Source of the DNA: Ectocarpus siliculosus
Taxonomy: Eukaryota; Sar; Phaeophyceae; Ectocarpales; Ectocarpaceae
Reading direction: 5' to 3'
DNA: 64,000 nt
Assembly (NCBI GenBank): GCA_000310025.1
Contig: FN649729.1
Span: 4,409,216 to 4,473,215 of the forward strand
A program made the translations under genes and the position numbers. Positions 23,185 through 36,471 of this stretch are shown here, one piece after another; positions within the stretch are counted from its first letter, which is position 1; each line of letters opens with the position of its first letter. The notes below the pieces were generated by a model. It made no database searches, had not been told where the DNA came from, and saw only the letters and a list, made by a program, of their open reading frames with translations.

Positions 23185-24528
23185 GTACGGTCGGCCTCAC
23201 CGAGTCGTGTGTGAACTGCGAACTGCGAAGAAAAATATGTGTCTTCAGTAATGCCGGCCCCGCCTAGCCGAAGCCTCTTTCGCGGAACACCAAAATACGC
23301 CGCCGCCGCAGTCGAGCTGCTGTGCGCACTAACCGACCGCAGGAGACGCTTTTATCGTCGCCTACTACCCAATCAGCATCCACCACACAACAGTGCTTAT
23401 GGCGTGGCGGGCCAGCCTCTCTCGCAATGTTCGAGAGCTAAGGTTTTGCTGTTGCAATATCAGCCAAAGTGGTGCTCCGGTCCGGTACGTGTCAAACTCA
23501 TGTGGGTGCTGGAAGTATTTACAACGTTTCGGCTAGAGCAGCACGCGCACGATCAACCTCTTCCCTTCCTTTACATGTCAGGCAGTTCCTCTTACCGCGT
23601 TCATCCCCACTGCTGACATCGTTTTACCAACACGCTTCGTCGTTTCTTGGCAGAGAATTCTTCCGAACCAACTACGCTGAGCTGAAGGCCTTGAACCCGG
23701 GTTTCCCTATTTTGCTTCGGGAAGGGACGGGCGCTGATCCTTATCTCCTGGCTACTTACGGTGCGTCGCAAGGCAGCCAGCCCTTTGTCATTGCGATGCG
23801 CATTGAGCGTAAAGATGAAGCTCGCTAAGGCGTTGCCTCGAGTTGCCTAGGGAAGTGATTGATCGCACGAGTCATTTCTACCAAGTCTTCCTGTGTATGC
23901 ATGTACATACATAGCATGCATACCCTCTTGCCTCACACTCTCCGTTTCCGCCTCTTGCCTCTTCGCTCCCGCCAGACTACGGAGTGGAGCACCGTCTTTC
24001 ATTGAGCGGGCTTTCACAAGAGAACATCGCCAAGGAGGTGCGTGGATTTGCTGATCTTGTCAAAGACGCAAGTGGGACGCAAGTGCGCCAGTGTTGCCGT
24101 TCTCGATGTTGGTTGCGATTGGTAAAATCCAAGATCGTGGGAACCGACTGATCTTGAGAGAACCCGCAACAACACCAGAAAATGCACACGAGACACCAGA
24201 CGAGTCGGAAGGCATCGGGACAAACAGAAACCGTTGATTCCTGCACTGGGCGGCAGTAGAGGCTGCTCAAAACATACATATCATGAGTCTACCTCCACAC
24301 GTCCCCTTCGAAATCAAGCTAACAATTCTCGCCAGTCTGCAAAATTTCACGAGTCTACATTCAAGTCAACAAACCGAAACGGCAGGCTCTCAAATTCGGT
24401 CGGTGTAGCATTCTAACGCACCTGAGTAATGATGTAGCTAAAGGGCATACATAGCAGCGGGGAGGATGTATTGGCGAGCTCATAACTGCTTCTGTGGTAA
24501 TATCGAGGATCGTAGAAATGGCGTACCA
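23185..24528. other. Upstream flank of ispE, no gene recognised
   Basis: This is the 5' flank of the minus-strand ispE start and should hold its promoter, but I see no motif I can name with confidence. Open frames here (for example plus 23239-23616 and 23469-23828) have no recognisable domain. Confidence 0.4.
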
Positions 24529-24737
24529 CAAATCTGCGCCGGAACCGAGCGGCACCCAACATTTGTCACAGCCGTGCTCGCCGCCACTGACCCCAATCTA
24601 CTGAACTGCGGGTTGATAGCAGTAGCTGATGCCACTATTAGCTACTGCTGACGACCCGTCGTTCAGGGGATTACGGTCCTTGGCGATGAGCACGGCTGTG
24701 ACAATGTTGGATGCCGCTTGGTTCCGGCGCAGATTTG
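24529..24737. repeat. Imperfect 209-base foldback (hairpin)
   Basis: The left arm (24529 to about 24630, CAAATCTGCGCCGGAACC...) and the right arm (about 24640-24737, ...GGTTCCGGCGCAGATTTG) are inverted copies of about 100 bases, separated by about 10 to 20 bases. The outer 60 bases pair almost perfectly (CACAGCCGTGCTC against GAGCACGGCTGTG); the inner part has bulges. An RNA from either strand would fold into one long stem. It could be a foldback transposable element, a small-RNA precursor or a recent inverted duplication. There is no open frame of note. Confidence 0.85.
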
Positions 24738-27700
24738 CGGAGATTACTTCATGTTACAAAGCTATTCTTTCATCCTCTCGGCAACCGACTTCATCCCCCG
24801 TAGTTTTAGCTTGAACAGTAAGCGAACAACATTTGCTGTCGCTCCCTTCTTGCCACGGCTGGCGCCACTTCTGCATCCTCAGGTGGAGAAGGCTGTAGAG
24901 AAGGGGTCATCCCTGCCGCTGTCACCGATGCAGCCTTCTTTCAGATCGGCATCCGCTGGTGCGGTTAAGGCGTAGGACGTTGGCCGCCAGAGCTTGACTC
25001 TTTTAAGTGTCGATGGCTAAACACGCATCCACACACTGCCATGTGTGAGGGGGCCTAGCGACCTCTGACGCGATTTTTTTTTTGTTATTGGAATGCGGAA
25101 TGGCAACTTGCTACCGATTTTGCGTAGTAGTATCACAGTTGTGTGACAACCGCAAATGGTTCGTGTCAGGCTTTTAGATCGGGTGTCCAACTAGGCCTGG
25201 TTGTGTGATTGCTTTGGCGCCAATGTGGGACAGCAGTAGTAAGAACAACAACAACGAATTTCCTCACCTCTTCCGTGTGTGCTTGTCTGTTTGGTGAACG
25301 TTGGTTAGCCACGTTAAAGCTCTTCACTCGCAAAGTTGACCGTTGTACATTGGGTTTTCATCAGTCAACATCGGGTCGTGAAGAGGCTTGTTACGCAGGT
25401 GGCGTGTGGTATCAATCTGTTGGTTTGACGAGACGCCTGCACAAACACTATACTCTTCCCCGTGACGTATCTTTGTTACACCAGCCGCTGTCATGTGGTA
25501 TCAACAGGCCAGATGGGGTCTGAGGATCCTTGTGATGAGAGGCGCAAAAGCAGATCAGTTGATTCGAACCCACGTACCCTTGTGGCACGTGTGAAATTTG
25601 TCATCGAACATCTCGTTCTAGATTGAAAGTTGAGCTACTCCCTTCTCTCATGTCTTTCTGCTAACGAAAGTTGAGTTACTCCCTTCTCTCGTGTCTTTCT
25701 GCTAACGAACTGGTAGAGATTTGGTATTTGATCCCAGTTCTTCATCGTCGCACGCAGTTTTTGCTACTTCACGTCCTCACCTTTAGTCTGGAGTATCGTG
25801 AGGGTTCTGTTGCTACAACTTTCTCGCGTGTTCCTCAAGAGTTTCCTACATGAACCTGTGTTTCTAAATGGTGCGGACGCCGAGTTCTACTTGTCGGCCC
25901 CGTACTTCGGTCGCTGTCTTGAGCTCACGTACACGCACACATTTTTCAATTCGCGTTCACTTCATTCATAAAGCGCCTCGTCCGTAGCTAGCCTCCAATC
26001 CGGATGGCAACTCGCTACAGAGTGGTTGCAGCTACTCAAGTATTGTAACCCACATACAAGGCATTGCAAAAATGAATAGCGACAAGGATCCGCCACGTGT
26101 TCCTGCGCTTTCATGATACCCAGGTGGCTTGGGGCACCTTTGGGAAACTCTTGCCTTTGATTCTGTCCGCGTGGGGGTGCGTATGTCAGCGCGCTCGCTA
26201 TTTCTCAGTCGCATCCTTGTTCGTGTCAACACAAAACTCAGCCTGGGTGCACCATTTGAAACTTTCTTCTTGTCGCCCTAACAACTGGTTCCATCCCGCC
26301 CGTCCTCCTGTCCTCTGCGATGGCAACTGCTGTATGTCTCTTGAATTTCGTTCACCCTTCCTCTCCCCGCACGACCCGCGCGCAAACAATGCCGTTGCTC
26401 GCTGACCGTGCCTCTACCGTCGTCGGCCCCGAAGCCATGTCTGCTGTGCTCTGCTGTGTTGCGCTGGCCCTGTCTCCCTTACAGGGCACGTTTACCCCAC
26501 CACCTTCACGACACTGACTGTCCGCCAAGCTCCACAAGACGGTCATACTTTTGCGCTCTAGCAACGTTTCGCCTAGAGGGATTGCCCCACAGTCGCAACG
26601 AAACGATAATCCGACACGAGTTGTTTCCCCTGGCTTGAAAGGAGGAGATGCCAGAGACTCAGGCGGGACATAAGTTCACCCGTCTACAGGCAAAGATTGT
26701 TGCAGCGGCGGCAGGAATGTTTTCTAGGACATCTTTGCAAACTCCATCCTGTCCAAAAAGAATTGAAGAGGAGAACTGCCCTCGGCGATTGCTGATGGGC
26801 CATCCAGCTGAAGGGTACTCATCCCGCGACAAGTTTGCCAGGAACGAAAATAAGACGAGGAGGGGGGACAAGAATAAAAGCGGGGAGAGATGAACGGCGT
26901 CAATGTGAGGTCACAAGTTTGGGTTTTACATTTCACACCCAATATTCCCTTTCCTAGCAAGGTCTCCCTTCGGGATGTTGGTTACGGGCATCCCGACGGT
27001 GACGGAAGATGCCATGTTAAATTGTATGGGCTTGTTATGGTCTTGTTCCTGCACTCATCAACAACACCTCATGAAATGTTGAGCGAGTAAACATGCAAGA
27101 CCTGGCCATTTTCTCGGTACGTTGCAAAACTTGGGACTGACTTATTTTTAACCCGACACACCAAGCGTAAGCAAGGGCGCAATCCGAAGAAGCAACACGA
27201 GGCTTGTGCGGGCACGTGATCAGCTTCATCGGCACTTGGAGTTGGCAGTGAGAGACGACCGTTCTTGCAAACCAGACAACGTTCATGGGTTTCAACATTG
27301 GTTCGCGCTACACGTTCGCCGGAAAATACAGTCAGTCGCCGCGACTGTAGGCGTCGAGCACACGTGTCGCGGGTGCCTAGTGAGAATCGGACGTGCCGGA
27401 CCTCCTGCGTGCCCCTCGGAAGGGAGCGTCATAAAGGTTCATTGTCACCAGAGAAAGATACGCCGAAGCACCAAAATTATGTACCAGGTACGACTTACAT
27501 AATGCAGCCACTCCAACCACATACGAGGGACACATACTACAGCGATCCTTTGGGCTCTTGACTCATGATGTGTTCGAGATGGCCTCGCCCGTTCAAAGAC
27601 TTCTGGATGGCATCGATTCTCAGCCAACACCAGGGCATGCTGCTGCCATATGTTATCGGGGTAATGCCGTTCGCCCGCAGGAACATCGTGCAGGAGTCGC

Positions 27701-29986
27701 TTCGCCGCTGCCTGTGTCCATGCTTGGAAGCCTCGCCTGATTTCCTCCGGGTATCAATTGCGTCTGCAAGACCTTCGACGACCAGGGTGAACCGCGAACT
27801 CCTCATTACCGTATACCACGGTGAAAGGGCTTGGGGGAACGTGCGATTCGGTGCGTGTATGACAGGGGTTTGCAAGGGGTCAGCCGCGGTGCTCCTTTCT
27901 CGTTCGTGTGTGACAGCAACACGCGTGCGGTGGAAACCAGGGCAAGGTATTTTTCGATGGAAACCCGAAAGTTTCGCGTGTACACCAACCTCGACCACCT
28001 TCTGTCACACACCTACCTCCATTCGCCCGCATCTGCAGCTGCGCGCTCTCTGGAGGCGCCTGGATACCCCCTTCGACTTCACGAACACCTGCTTCGTCCA
28101 ACACCACCTCGGAACCGTGGCAAGATATGACGCATCTGTCTGCGGTTTCATCCTCCAGCGCGTCCTCGGCGTCCTGATCGATTACCAACCAACCGGTCTG
28201 CATATGTGTGAATGGAGGTCAAGTTATCCTCTCTCGCACACGAGGGACCCCGATAGCGCACTTCGGGTTCCTCCACGACGTTGCCGTTCCGCGGCCCTCG
28301 CCTGTAGTGTACGCGTCCTCGGCTTCCCTACACACACGTCGATGGACCTCGCCCCCCCCAAGAGGGGCTGCAGTGACCCTGGTTTGGTAACGGCGAATTA
28401 GCCGCTCTTGGAGAAAAAACCACCACGACCCTCAAGTCGCTGCTGTGCGGCCGTTTGGCGCCTCGTGCGGGTGCGCTCTTCGGGCGCGATTGATTGGAGG
28501 AAGGCGTTTATGGTGCCAGCCTGCCAGCCAGCCAAGCGTACTCTCGACACAATTGTTGTTCTCTAGCCAAGCAGGGGAAGGTTCTATTTCGGACAACCGC
28601 TCTGAAAACATCGTTGGATGTCAACCGCTTTGCACCCTCCATTGGTATCTTGTAATAACCTGGACAAACAAGTAAGTAAGGTGAACGCGCGAGACGTGGC
28701 GTATGCAAGGTCCACCTCTATGCAAACCTCACGTGATACATGCCGCAAAATTTCGCCGCCGATAAACGCACCCATCAGTACTGTTAGCAGCGTGATCCTG
28801 GGCCATGGGCTGAGGCAGGACAGGTAAATGGCCCCTACTGCCGCTGTGTGTCTGGCAAAGATTTTGTGGGAATAGAATAGATATCATACAAGACTTGTGT
28901 TTTCAATACACACCTTTGACCCCACTCAGCGTACATATGCCTACGCCAAAACCAGGAAATAAATAAAACCACCAAATACATATATAGACCGACAGAGCAC
29001 CAACCGAACACACACGAGATAAAATGACCAGTTGGAAATTGTTTTTGTGTGGGTACGTCCCGTCTCATGTATGTGTGGTGCCTGCACCTCTGCTGTACCT
29101 TATACCGCCACGCTGGTCAGGGCCTACAGAGCAACACTGATTTCCGCACGTGGAGAAACAATGATGAGGATGCGTTCTTCGGCATTCTGCAGCCCCAGCA
29201 CGGCCCCAGAGCTCTTTTAGCGAACATATCGCACGCCTTCGTTTTGGGATTTCCTACACTACATACAACTACATACAGCATACAGAATGTAGGATCACAG
29301 AGTGCGTCGTGCTTGAGGGCCGCTGCGAATCGGTAAACGGCAGATTCTAGCAAGATCGCAAACTCTTTTTGGGTCGTCACTCCTGGACTGTCTCATATAA
29401 CTGCGCATTAACTGCAGCAGGCGAGTACAGCAGTACTAGGGCTCACCGGCTGTGTGTTGGAGCAACTTGTCGTCTTCTCCTATATAACCATAAGAAGATA
29501 GGTGGTGGCTCCCAGATCGGCCTGTTTTTGGAAATGGAACGGCGAACTTCTCCTGGAACAAGATCACGGCACACCGGAACATCGGGTGGTGCGCCAAGAG
29601 CTTGAACAGCAAAGGGGGCGATATCTGACAAAACACATCCGACACGATATCACAGAAACAATGTGAATCAGCAGCGATCATGGGGCTTCAAGTAGACCAT
29701 ATAGCCCTTCGTACCCACTGAACAAGTGCACAATTTGAAAAACATTCGAATGGGTAGTCTTTCTGTGTGTGTTTTTATTATTCCTTAATTCTGTGCGGGC
29801 ACACATTGAGTTTTTTGGCCCGCAGGCGCGTACCCTCCCTCAGCTCTCCGTCGTAGACCCCCCCTCTCTCTCCTCCCTCCTTCTCGCTGCGCACGGCCCA
29901 ATTGCACAACCTCGGCTGGCTGCTTGGCTGCCTGTTCACACCAGCCTGCCGGCAAGCACGACAGAGCGTGAGAGGTTGTATCTGCC
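24738..29986. other. Long gene-poor stretch
   Basis: No gene is recognised. It contains a tandem duplication at 25625-25706. A plus-strand open frame at 27565-28401 (278 codons) is long for this window but Arg/Cys/Thr-rich, with no motif I can name. The 3' part should contain the promoter of the PH-EDR2C gene that starts at 29987. No exon chain could be assembled. Confidence 0.45.
25625..25706. repeat. 41-bp tandem duplication
   Basis: Two adjacent copies (25625-25665 and 25666-25706) of a unit starting GAAAGTTGAG and ending TTTCTGCTAAC. They differ at two positions. Confidence 0.95.
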
Positions 29987-32900
29987 ATGTCCGATTCAGA
30001 ACGAAGGAAGAAGGGATGCTGGCTGACTGTGAGTGGCATTGAAACAGGAGGATCCGGTGTTACCGAGGGTGGATTCTTGAACGGAACGTTTATTCATTCG
30101 GTGTTTTCGCAACTTTTGCATACATTCAAGAACGACCGCACAACCAACCAAGTTGTGCTCGTGTCCTACCCCATCCACCGTGTAGGACCATGCGGCGATT
30201 CCCGTGCCTCCTACCAAGCAAGACTTCATACTGGCGGGAAATCTGCTAAAACGACGAGGAGGGTTCGGAAAGATGTCCCAGCAGAAGTGGAAGAATCGGT
30301 GCTTCGTCCTCTTGAAAACCGGCAACTTGTGCTACTTTCAGGTAAGCACGATGGCGGTAGATTTGCGCGGGTGCTGTACGTAATGCCCCTTCAGAGGTAG
30401 TTTAGGAGAACTAGGCATGCCAGTTGACACTTGAATATCTTGACTGCATATATTCTACTAGCTGGGCTATGTAGTCAATGCGTCGTACATCTTCCGATAC
30501 ACAAAGTCTACGGTCTGCTACTGCTGTAGTGCTGTACACCAGCTGCTATTTTTCATCTTCGCCCACATGTTCTTTGGTGACATGCATGTGATGTGCAAAT
30601 GTACCATCGTGGAACCCGGGGCACACAGGCGGGTTCGTTCGACAGTGTCGATTTCTGCGAACCTCCACGCGGCATTCTCACGCTCGACGAGGATGTAGTA
30701 ATATCGAAGAACACGCCACCTGACGGAGATTTCACGGGAACCTCATCGCTAGTCATCCAAGGAGGAGGGCAGAGATGGAAGCTTAGCTCGGAAGCACCGG
30801 GCGAGATCAACCGCTGGGAAGAGGTGGGCACACAGCGTGTACGTACAAGGTAGATAGATCGATGCGTAGATACAAATTTCTGCCGTTTTCTCCTCACGCG
30901 GTCGGTGTGGTGATGCACCTCTGTCCTCAGTCAATCGCTGGCATGAAACAGGTGATAATATGGTACTTCAGTATCTCGTTTCGGAGGGACTCACAACGAC
31001 CCACACTGAGCGACTTCATTGGGTCAACCATGGCAGTGCGCGTGTTGGAACCATTGTCCGCATTGAATACAGTATAAACCCTTCTTTCATATACTCATGC
31101 TGTGTTATGGGGTCGTTTTTCTCCTATCCAAGGTAAAGAAGCGCATTGCATTTTCACACGTCAACCCAACCCAATTGCGGGCCAATTCAACGAAAAAGAT
31201 AAAAAGATGAAAGAACATACAACTATCGCACGCATATGTACGATTCTTAATATAGCAAAAAGTAGAAAGACCAGCAGCAAGTGTACATCTTTGCCGTAAT
31301 TGTCTGCTTGTAATCCTAATATTGCATATTGTACCATGGTCTAAAGCTAAGCTACACCCGCGTATGGATCTAATCTATACTCAGAAAGCCCTCTTTGCGA
31401 GTGTTTCGTGATTCAATGTAGCATACATGCTGTCTCAACTCTCAACCCATGATTGCACCTTTTGCCGTTGCAGTCGCCTTGGAAGGTGATGTTGACTTAA
31501 TACTCACCCGCTGTTGGTACACTCATACTGCGCCAATGCAGGCTCTGCGATCTTTTGTTAAAGGGTCGCCATCGTCAGGGGGACCTACCAGAATTTCAGA
31601 CACCTCCATGCGGTCTCCGACATTCCGGCTTGGCACCAGCAAGAGTTTGTCGTCCCCGCCAAACGGCGTGAAGCAGAGAACACGCACACCGTCTCCACCA
31701 TCCCAGAACGGTGGGCGTGTAGCTCACGAACAGCGTACACGTGGCCATTTCCAGTTATTTCTCTAGCTGTTACCATAATCCATGTCCCAAGTCACAGCAT
31801 TGTCCAATCACACTTTGTCTATCTGCACAAATCAGCGACGATATCCTTCTGAGATGGTGTATTTATCGGCCATGGCCCTCGGACGCGTGAGCTTACGACT
31901 GCGGGCGCAGCAGCATGCTACGCGACGTGTCACACCTGCATATATTGCTGATATTGATATTCCAGGGTGCGAGAGAGGTAGCTTGTTGGTTCGGACATGC
32001 AGGTATATTTTGCCAAGAATTTCATCGGCTGAGCAGTGGCGTTGCTGACATGCAGGTACACGATCACCGTCGGCAAGAGCCACAGCAGTAGTGACAGAAG
32101 AGAGCGCACAAGGGGGGACTGATACCCGAGGCGCTTGGACGCTCGCTTGTGTGTTGACGGCGGTGGACGTGGTGTGCTACTTGCTTCATCAGCGCGAGGT
32201 AAGGGGGCACTTTTCTATACCGCAAGGACCACGGATCATGACTTGCGGGCTTTAAGATGAACAGCCTGGAACGGTGACTATTTCGTTTGCTCTTGCCTGG
32301 TCCATGCCGAGCACAAATGTCTTGTGTTCGCCCCTATTGTGGGGATAGATATCCTGTGCACAACGAGTTCCGGTTTCATAACATGTTGTGTATTGTCGTC
32401 GCATGTTGTTCGACTCACCCGACGTGCTCGAGTCCCGCAAGTGTGATCACTTCCCGCCATAAACCTTCGGTCTTACCACTGTACAAGAAGTACCGTTTTG
32501 CGCAAAGTGTCGACACGTAACCTACCCACACCCGCGGCGTCTATTGAGATATTGCAGTTCAGCTTGAAGGTGTTCTATGCGGCGGTGTTTACGCTGAACC
32601 TGATCATTGGTTGGGGCATCCGGAGATCCGCCGACAGGCCAGCTTCTGGAGAACGCAGCGGCACTGGGGTGCCTGTGATTCACGGCGATGACGTTGGGGC
32701 TCTCAGAGTTGCTTTAAAAAGGCGCTTCCCGCCCAAGAAGGACACGCCTCTTCTCCCGTTGGGAGACGGAAGGGAGATTCCATGCGGGGTACCGGTGGCA
32801 GGGTGAGCAGAACGTAACTAGACTGATTCGATGACTGAGGGAAGCTGATTCTTGCTTAGTCGCTGCATGCCATCTTGCTGTCTACTGTACATGCGGCGAA

Positions 32901-35900
32901 CCGAGTCGCCAGTGGTTGAGACGATACACCGGTGAACAACCCATGCTAGAAGTTATATTGGCTGGGTGAACCAACACCCCAATTTAGTGTGGGCATGCGT
33001 AATGTTTCTTAAACCCCGGCTGGTGACGAATTTTGCTGCCCATCAGCTGACAGCTGTGGTCACGGTGGTCGCCAACCGTATGGATCGTGTTATACCTTGT
33101 GTCGTTGATCGTGTACGGCTGGGTGCCAGCATATATTCTTAAATCTTCCGGTCTATGATGAATAGCATCGAGCGCGCGATGGATGTACAGCATTCATGAG
33201 CGTGTTGGTTTGTTGTTGTCGTCGGCTTGTTTGTATGGCAGCTCCACTACACAGCAATATGATGGCCCAGCCGGGAGTTTGACAGCGCCGCACCACTCAT
33301 GGAGCAATGGGATCGATTCCGTCTTCCATGTCCGGGGAAAAGGGTACATGCAGGACAAGTTGAAGGTGTCCCCAGGTAAGCCTTTGGTTGAACTCACGTG
33401 AAGCCACAGCGTACGCAACACCGGTATCGCTAGAGTTGCAGCACACACAGCAGTGCACACTGCAACCGTTTCAGATATTGCGGGCAATTGGTGCGGCATC
33501 GATGTGGACCGACGTGTTGCGTCTTTTGTTGCCGTTCACGTCAATAGGAAGCCAGCTAGTGCTCTGTCTCATCACATTTCGCTCGTACGTTTTCCTCCCT
33601 TTTTTGCACACAGCCGAGTCGCTGTACGACATGGTGGGGTTGGACATATTTTCTACTGAAGCAAGGGTCGGCAACATGGCGTCGGAAGTAGTCCTGGACA
33701 CCGCCACAAAAGATCTGCCGGCAGTGTCTGTCCCGGGAGTTCCTCCATTGCTAGTTATCAACGTGCAGCTCCCTTCTGCCTCGCCTGCCCTCATGACCTC
33801 TGCGGAGGATGGGCCCGGAGTCCAGGTTAGTCTTGTTGCGCAATTGTTGTGATCGGCGTTCAGATTCTTCAAGGGTGTCGGGTATTTGGCGCTGAACCGA
33901 AAGGCATGGCAACATTCGTTGATTGATCCCTACATCGCCAGTGATTTTCTTTGACATTCAGCTAGATAACCAAGGCAGGATGCTGACAGCAGCTGTTGCG
34001 GAAGAAAAACGGGTATTGTTGTGTCCTCGCCGAAATGCGCACCACGCGAAACGAGTAGCACGGCGGAATGCCACTCACGAGACTGGTACAGCAGTTATTA
34101 CGTTCAAATCGGAGTCCAGGTGCAAGATACGCTTCCTAACTTGAAACCCTTAAGCGTACACAGCGCCTTGCCCTCAATCCGGAATATTATTTGTGGCAGA
34201 TGCGCAAGGATCAAAGCCCCCCTCGTAGCACTCTCATGGCTGTTCGACTGGCTTGACAGTTCCATTATGACATAATTCAGGGAGCAAGAGAAGCAATTAC
34301 GAACGCAGCGTTCCTCTCCAACACGCCATCGTAAGTGGGTTTCTCACCCAACGGGTACTGCTGTAACCTCGGTTTTTGTCCCCTCAAAATCCCCAAGGCG
34401 TATCATACCGTGCTTTTGGATGGTCCTGACATAGTGCCCAATCCCCCCGAACAGTGTGTGATGTACTTCCGAATGAAGGAATCCACGGCTCGGGCAATGG
34501 AGAACTTGGCAACTGCGTCGGAGGGCGTGCGACTGTGGGTTACGTACTGTCAGCGTGTTGGAGTTGACGATGACTTTCAAGGTAGATTCAAGGTGAGACA
34601 TTCCGGCTCTCGGTGTGAAAGGGTTTGCTGTGCCATATATTTGCGCTCTGTATTTGACAACGGCGCAATTTGTGTGCGGTTGTCTTTGCACATGATTAAT
34701 GCCTTTCTTTTTTTAGTGCGAGAGCCGTGAAGTCCCCTCCCTCCCTCTTCTGAAGTAGAATCTGACCAAACGTGACACCTGTCTATTTGTGTGATATATG
34801 GCGTACAGGTTTTAACACCCCCCCCGGTTTTGAACGAGTACGCTTCTCGATCTACTGCTGCCTACCGAGCGGACTTGATTCTCATGTTTTTATGGTCTTC
34901 ATGGTTGACCCGCATATTCCCACAAGGCGTTCGGTGGATGCAGGGAGTTGTTGGCAACTGTTTTTGTTTTCGATTATGCACCTCCTCTGCCCGTTCCTTC
35001 GGTGATGCTGATTCATGTGTCCGTGTTCGTTGCTACAGTGCATCGCCGTGATCGCGAACAGCGAAAGTCTGGGTCTCCCGAGTTTCATCACCAAGTACAA
35101 CGGGAAGCCTGTACTCATCAACAGGAGCGGCCACTGTAAGTACGCGTGGTTTGCGCTTTGTACGTCAACTTTGTCTTGCCTTCGAAGAATGTAGCTCCGG
35201 TTGCTGTGGCGAATGCGCGAAGGAAAATGAGGTCGTGCCGTTGCTCCATAGGTATCAGACTACCCGCTACGGAGCGTCCTTGTAAAGCAAAATAAATACA
35301 GGTACGACGGAACGATTCAAGTGACTATATATTTATATATGTACGATTCGGTCACTTTTCATGCGTCGTTGTTTCTTTCTCTCGCTGCAGCGCGTCTTTT
35401 CTCGCGGTTCCTTCTCAGGGGCACGCAGGAGGCTTATCGGTACATTAACGCTCGTGCCCGAAGCTCGGTAGGCCTCCGTGGCGCGTGTGGTTGACGGTCA
35501 AAGTTGCGAAAACTGGCTCTATTCCTTGGGGGCGCGTTCTGCGCAGACAAAGCCTGGCGAACAAGTTTTGAAAAATTTTCTCTTTGCTTGTCATCTCCAC
35601 ATTCGTTCATTCATTCGCTGATTCCACATCGCTGTGACTGTTTGTGTCATCGCAATGCCAACTAGTACCTACGTTTGCTCTGTCTGTACACTTCGCAGCG
35701 GGCCAGGTGAAACCCTGCTGCTGTAGACAAGTCTTAGCGCATGCACCCGCAGTGTTGTGCATGTTTTGTTTGTGGTGTTTCGGATTCAAAATCTGTTCTC
35801 AGTGGAGATGTGCCATCAGCACGAGACATAATTGAATGAACAAGTCTGATTTTTCGCTGGCAAGTTGTTGTCCGCTCGAGCTGGCTCCAATGTAGAAACT

Positions 35901-36471
35901 GCCCATAAAAAATAAGACACACAGCCCCTCTTCGGGCAATCAATGCGCACGTGGTCTTGCGTCACCCGCGGGAGGCTTGATACCCACGCCCCAAAGGGAG
36001 ACTTGGCATTTTATATTTTTTGTCATTGCTGATGGGTGTATCGTTCCATTCGCAGGGGTGAAAGGCGAGAACTACATTGAAAACACCATCAACGTCCACC
36101 GGTTCAGCTTCATCGCCAAGAAGAGTTTGCACTCTCTGAAGGTGAGACGACAAGCCGACGATTGTCTGGACTTTCGTCGTTAAAACCGCAGCGTGGCGTG
36201 TAGCAAGACGACACCGAAAAGTGTATCGCCGTACCCATGCAGCTGAAGAATTGAGGGTTGGCCCGCATCATGATTGGGTTTCGAACTTGGCGCTTGCTTG
36301 CGTGCGGTGTATGGATCGGTGTATGAATCTCAGGGGCTGTTCAAGGACATGGTTCTCCATCTAGGCTTCACGGTGGAGGGTCGAGCTGCCGACGAGCTGC
36401 CAGAATCGCTCCTGGCATGTTCTACGTTGCACTACCCGATGATGGAGAGAGCAGTCGAGTTTGATGTTTAA
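29987..36471 (+). CDS. PH domain plus EDR2-C (DUF1336) protein
   Basis: Twelve exons: 29987-30028, 30186-30341, 30629-30823, 31542-31710, 32056-32198, 32558-32802, 33242-33375, 33614-33825, 34398-34592, 35039-35135, 36056-36141, 36334-36471; 603 residues, all GT-AG and in phase. Residues about 30-140 are a PH domain: GNLLKRRGGF, then QQKWKNRCFVLLKTGNLCYF, a C-terminal strand IQGGGQRWKLSSE and the helix INRWEEALRSF. A Ser/Pro-rich linker follows. Two hydrophobic stretches (WTLACVLTAVDVVCYLL; VFYAAVFTLNLIIGW) may form a membrane hairpin. Residues about 345-603 are EDR2-C: FHVRGKGYMQDKLK, LYDMVGLDIFST, LLVINVQLPSASP, DDDFQGRFK, NYIENTINVHRFSF and ELPESLL. Arabidopsis EDR2 has PH, START and this C-terminal domain; I see no START domain here. 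The family is linked to phosphoinositide binding and cell-death control in plants, so the role in this organism is inference. The first exon is the least certain. Confidence 0.88.

Noticed and set aside
34344-34691. 115-codon minus-strand frame over the EDR2-C exon
   Set aside because: Shadow of exon 34398-34592, which has the conserved domain on the plus strand.
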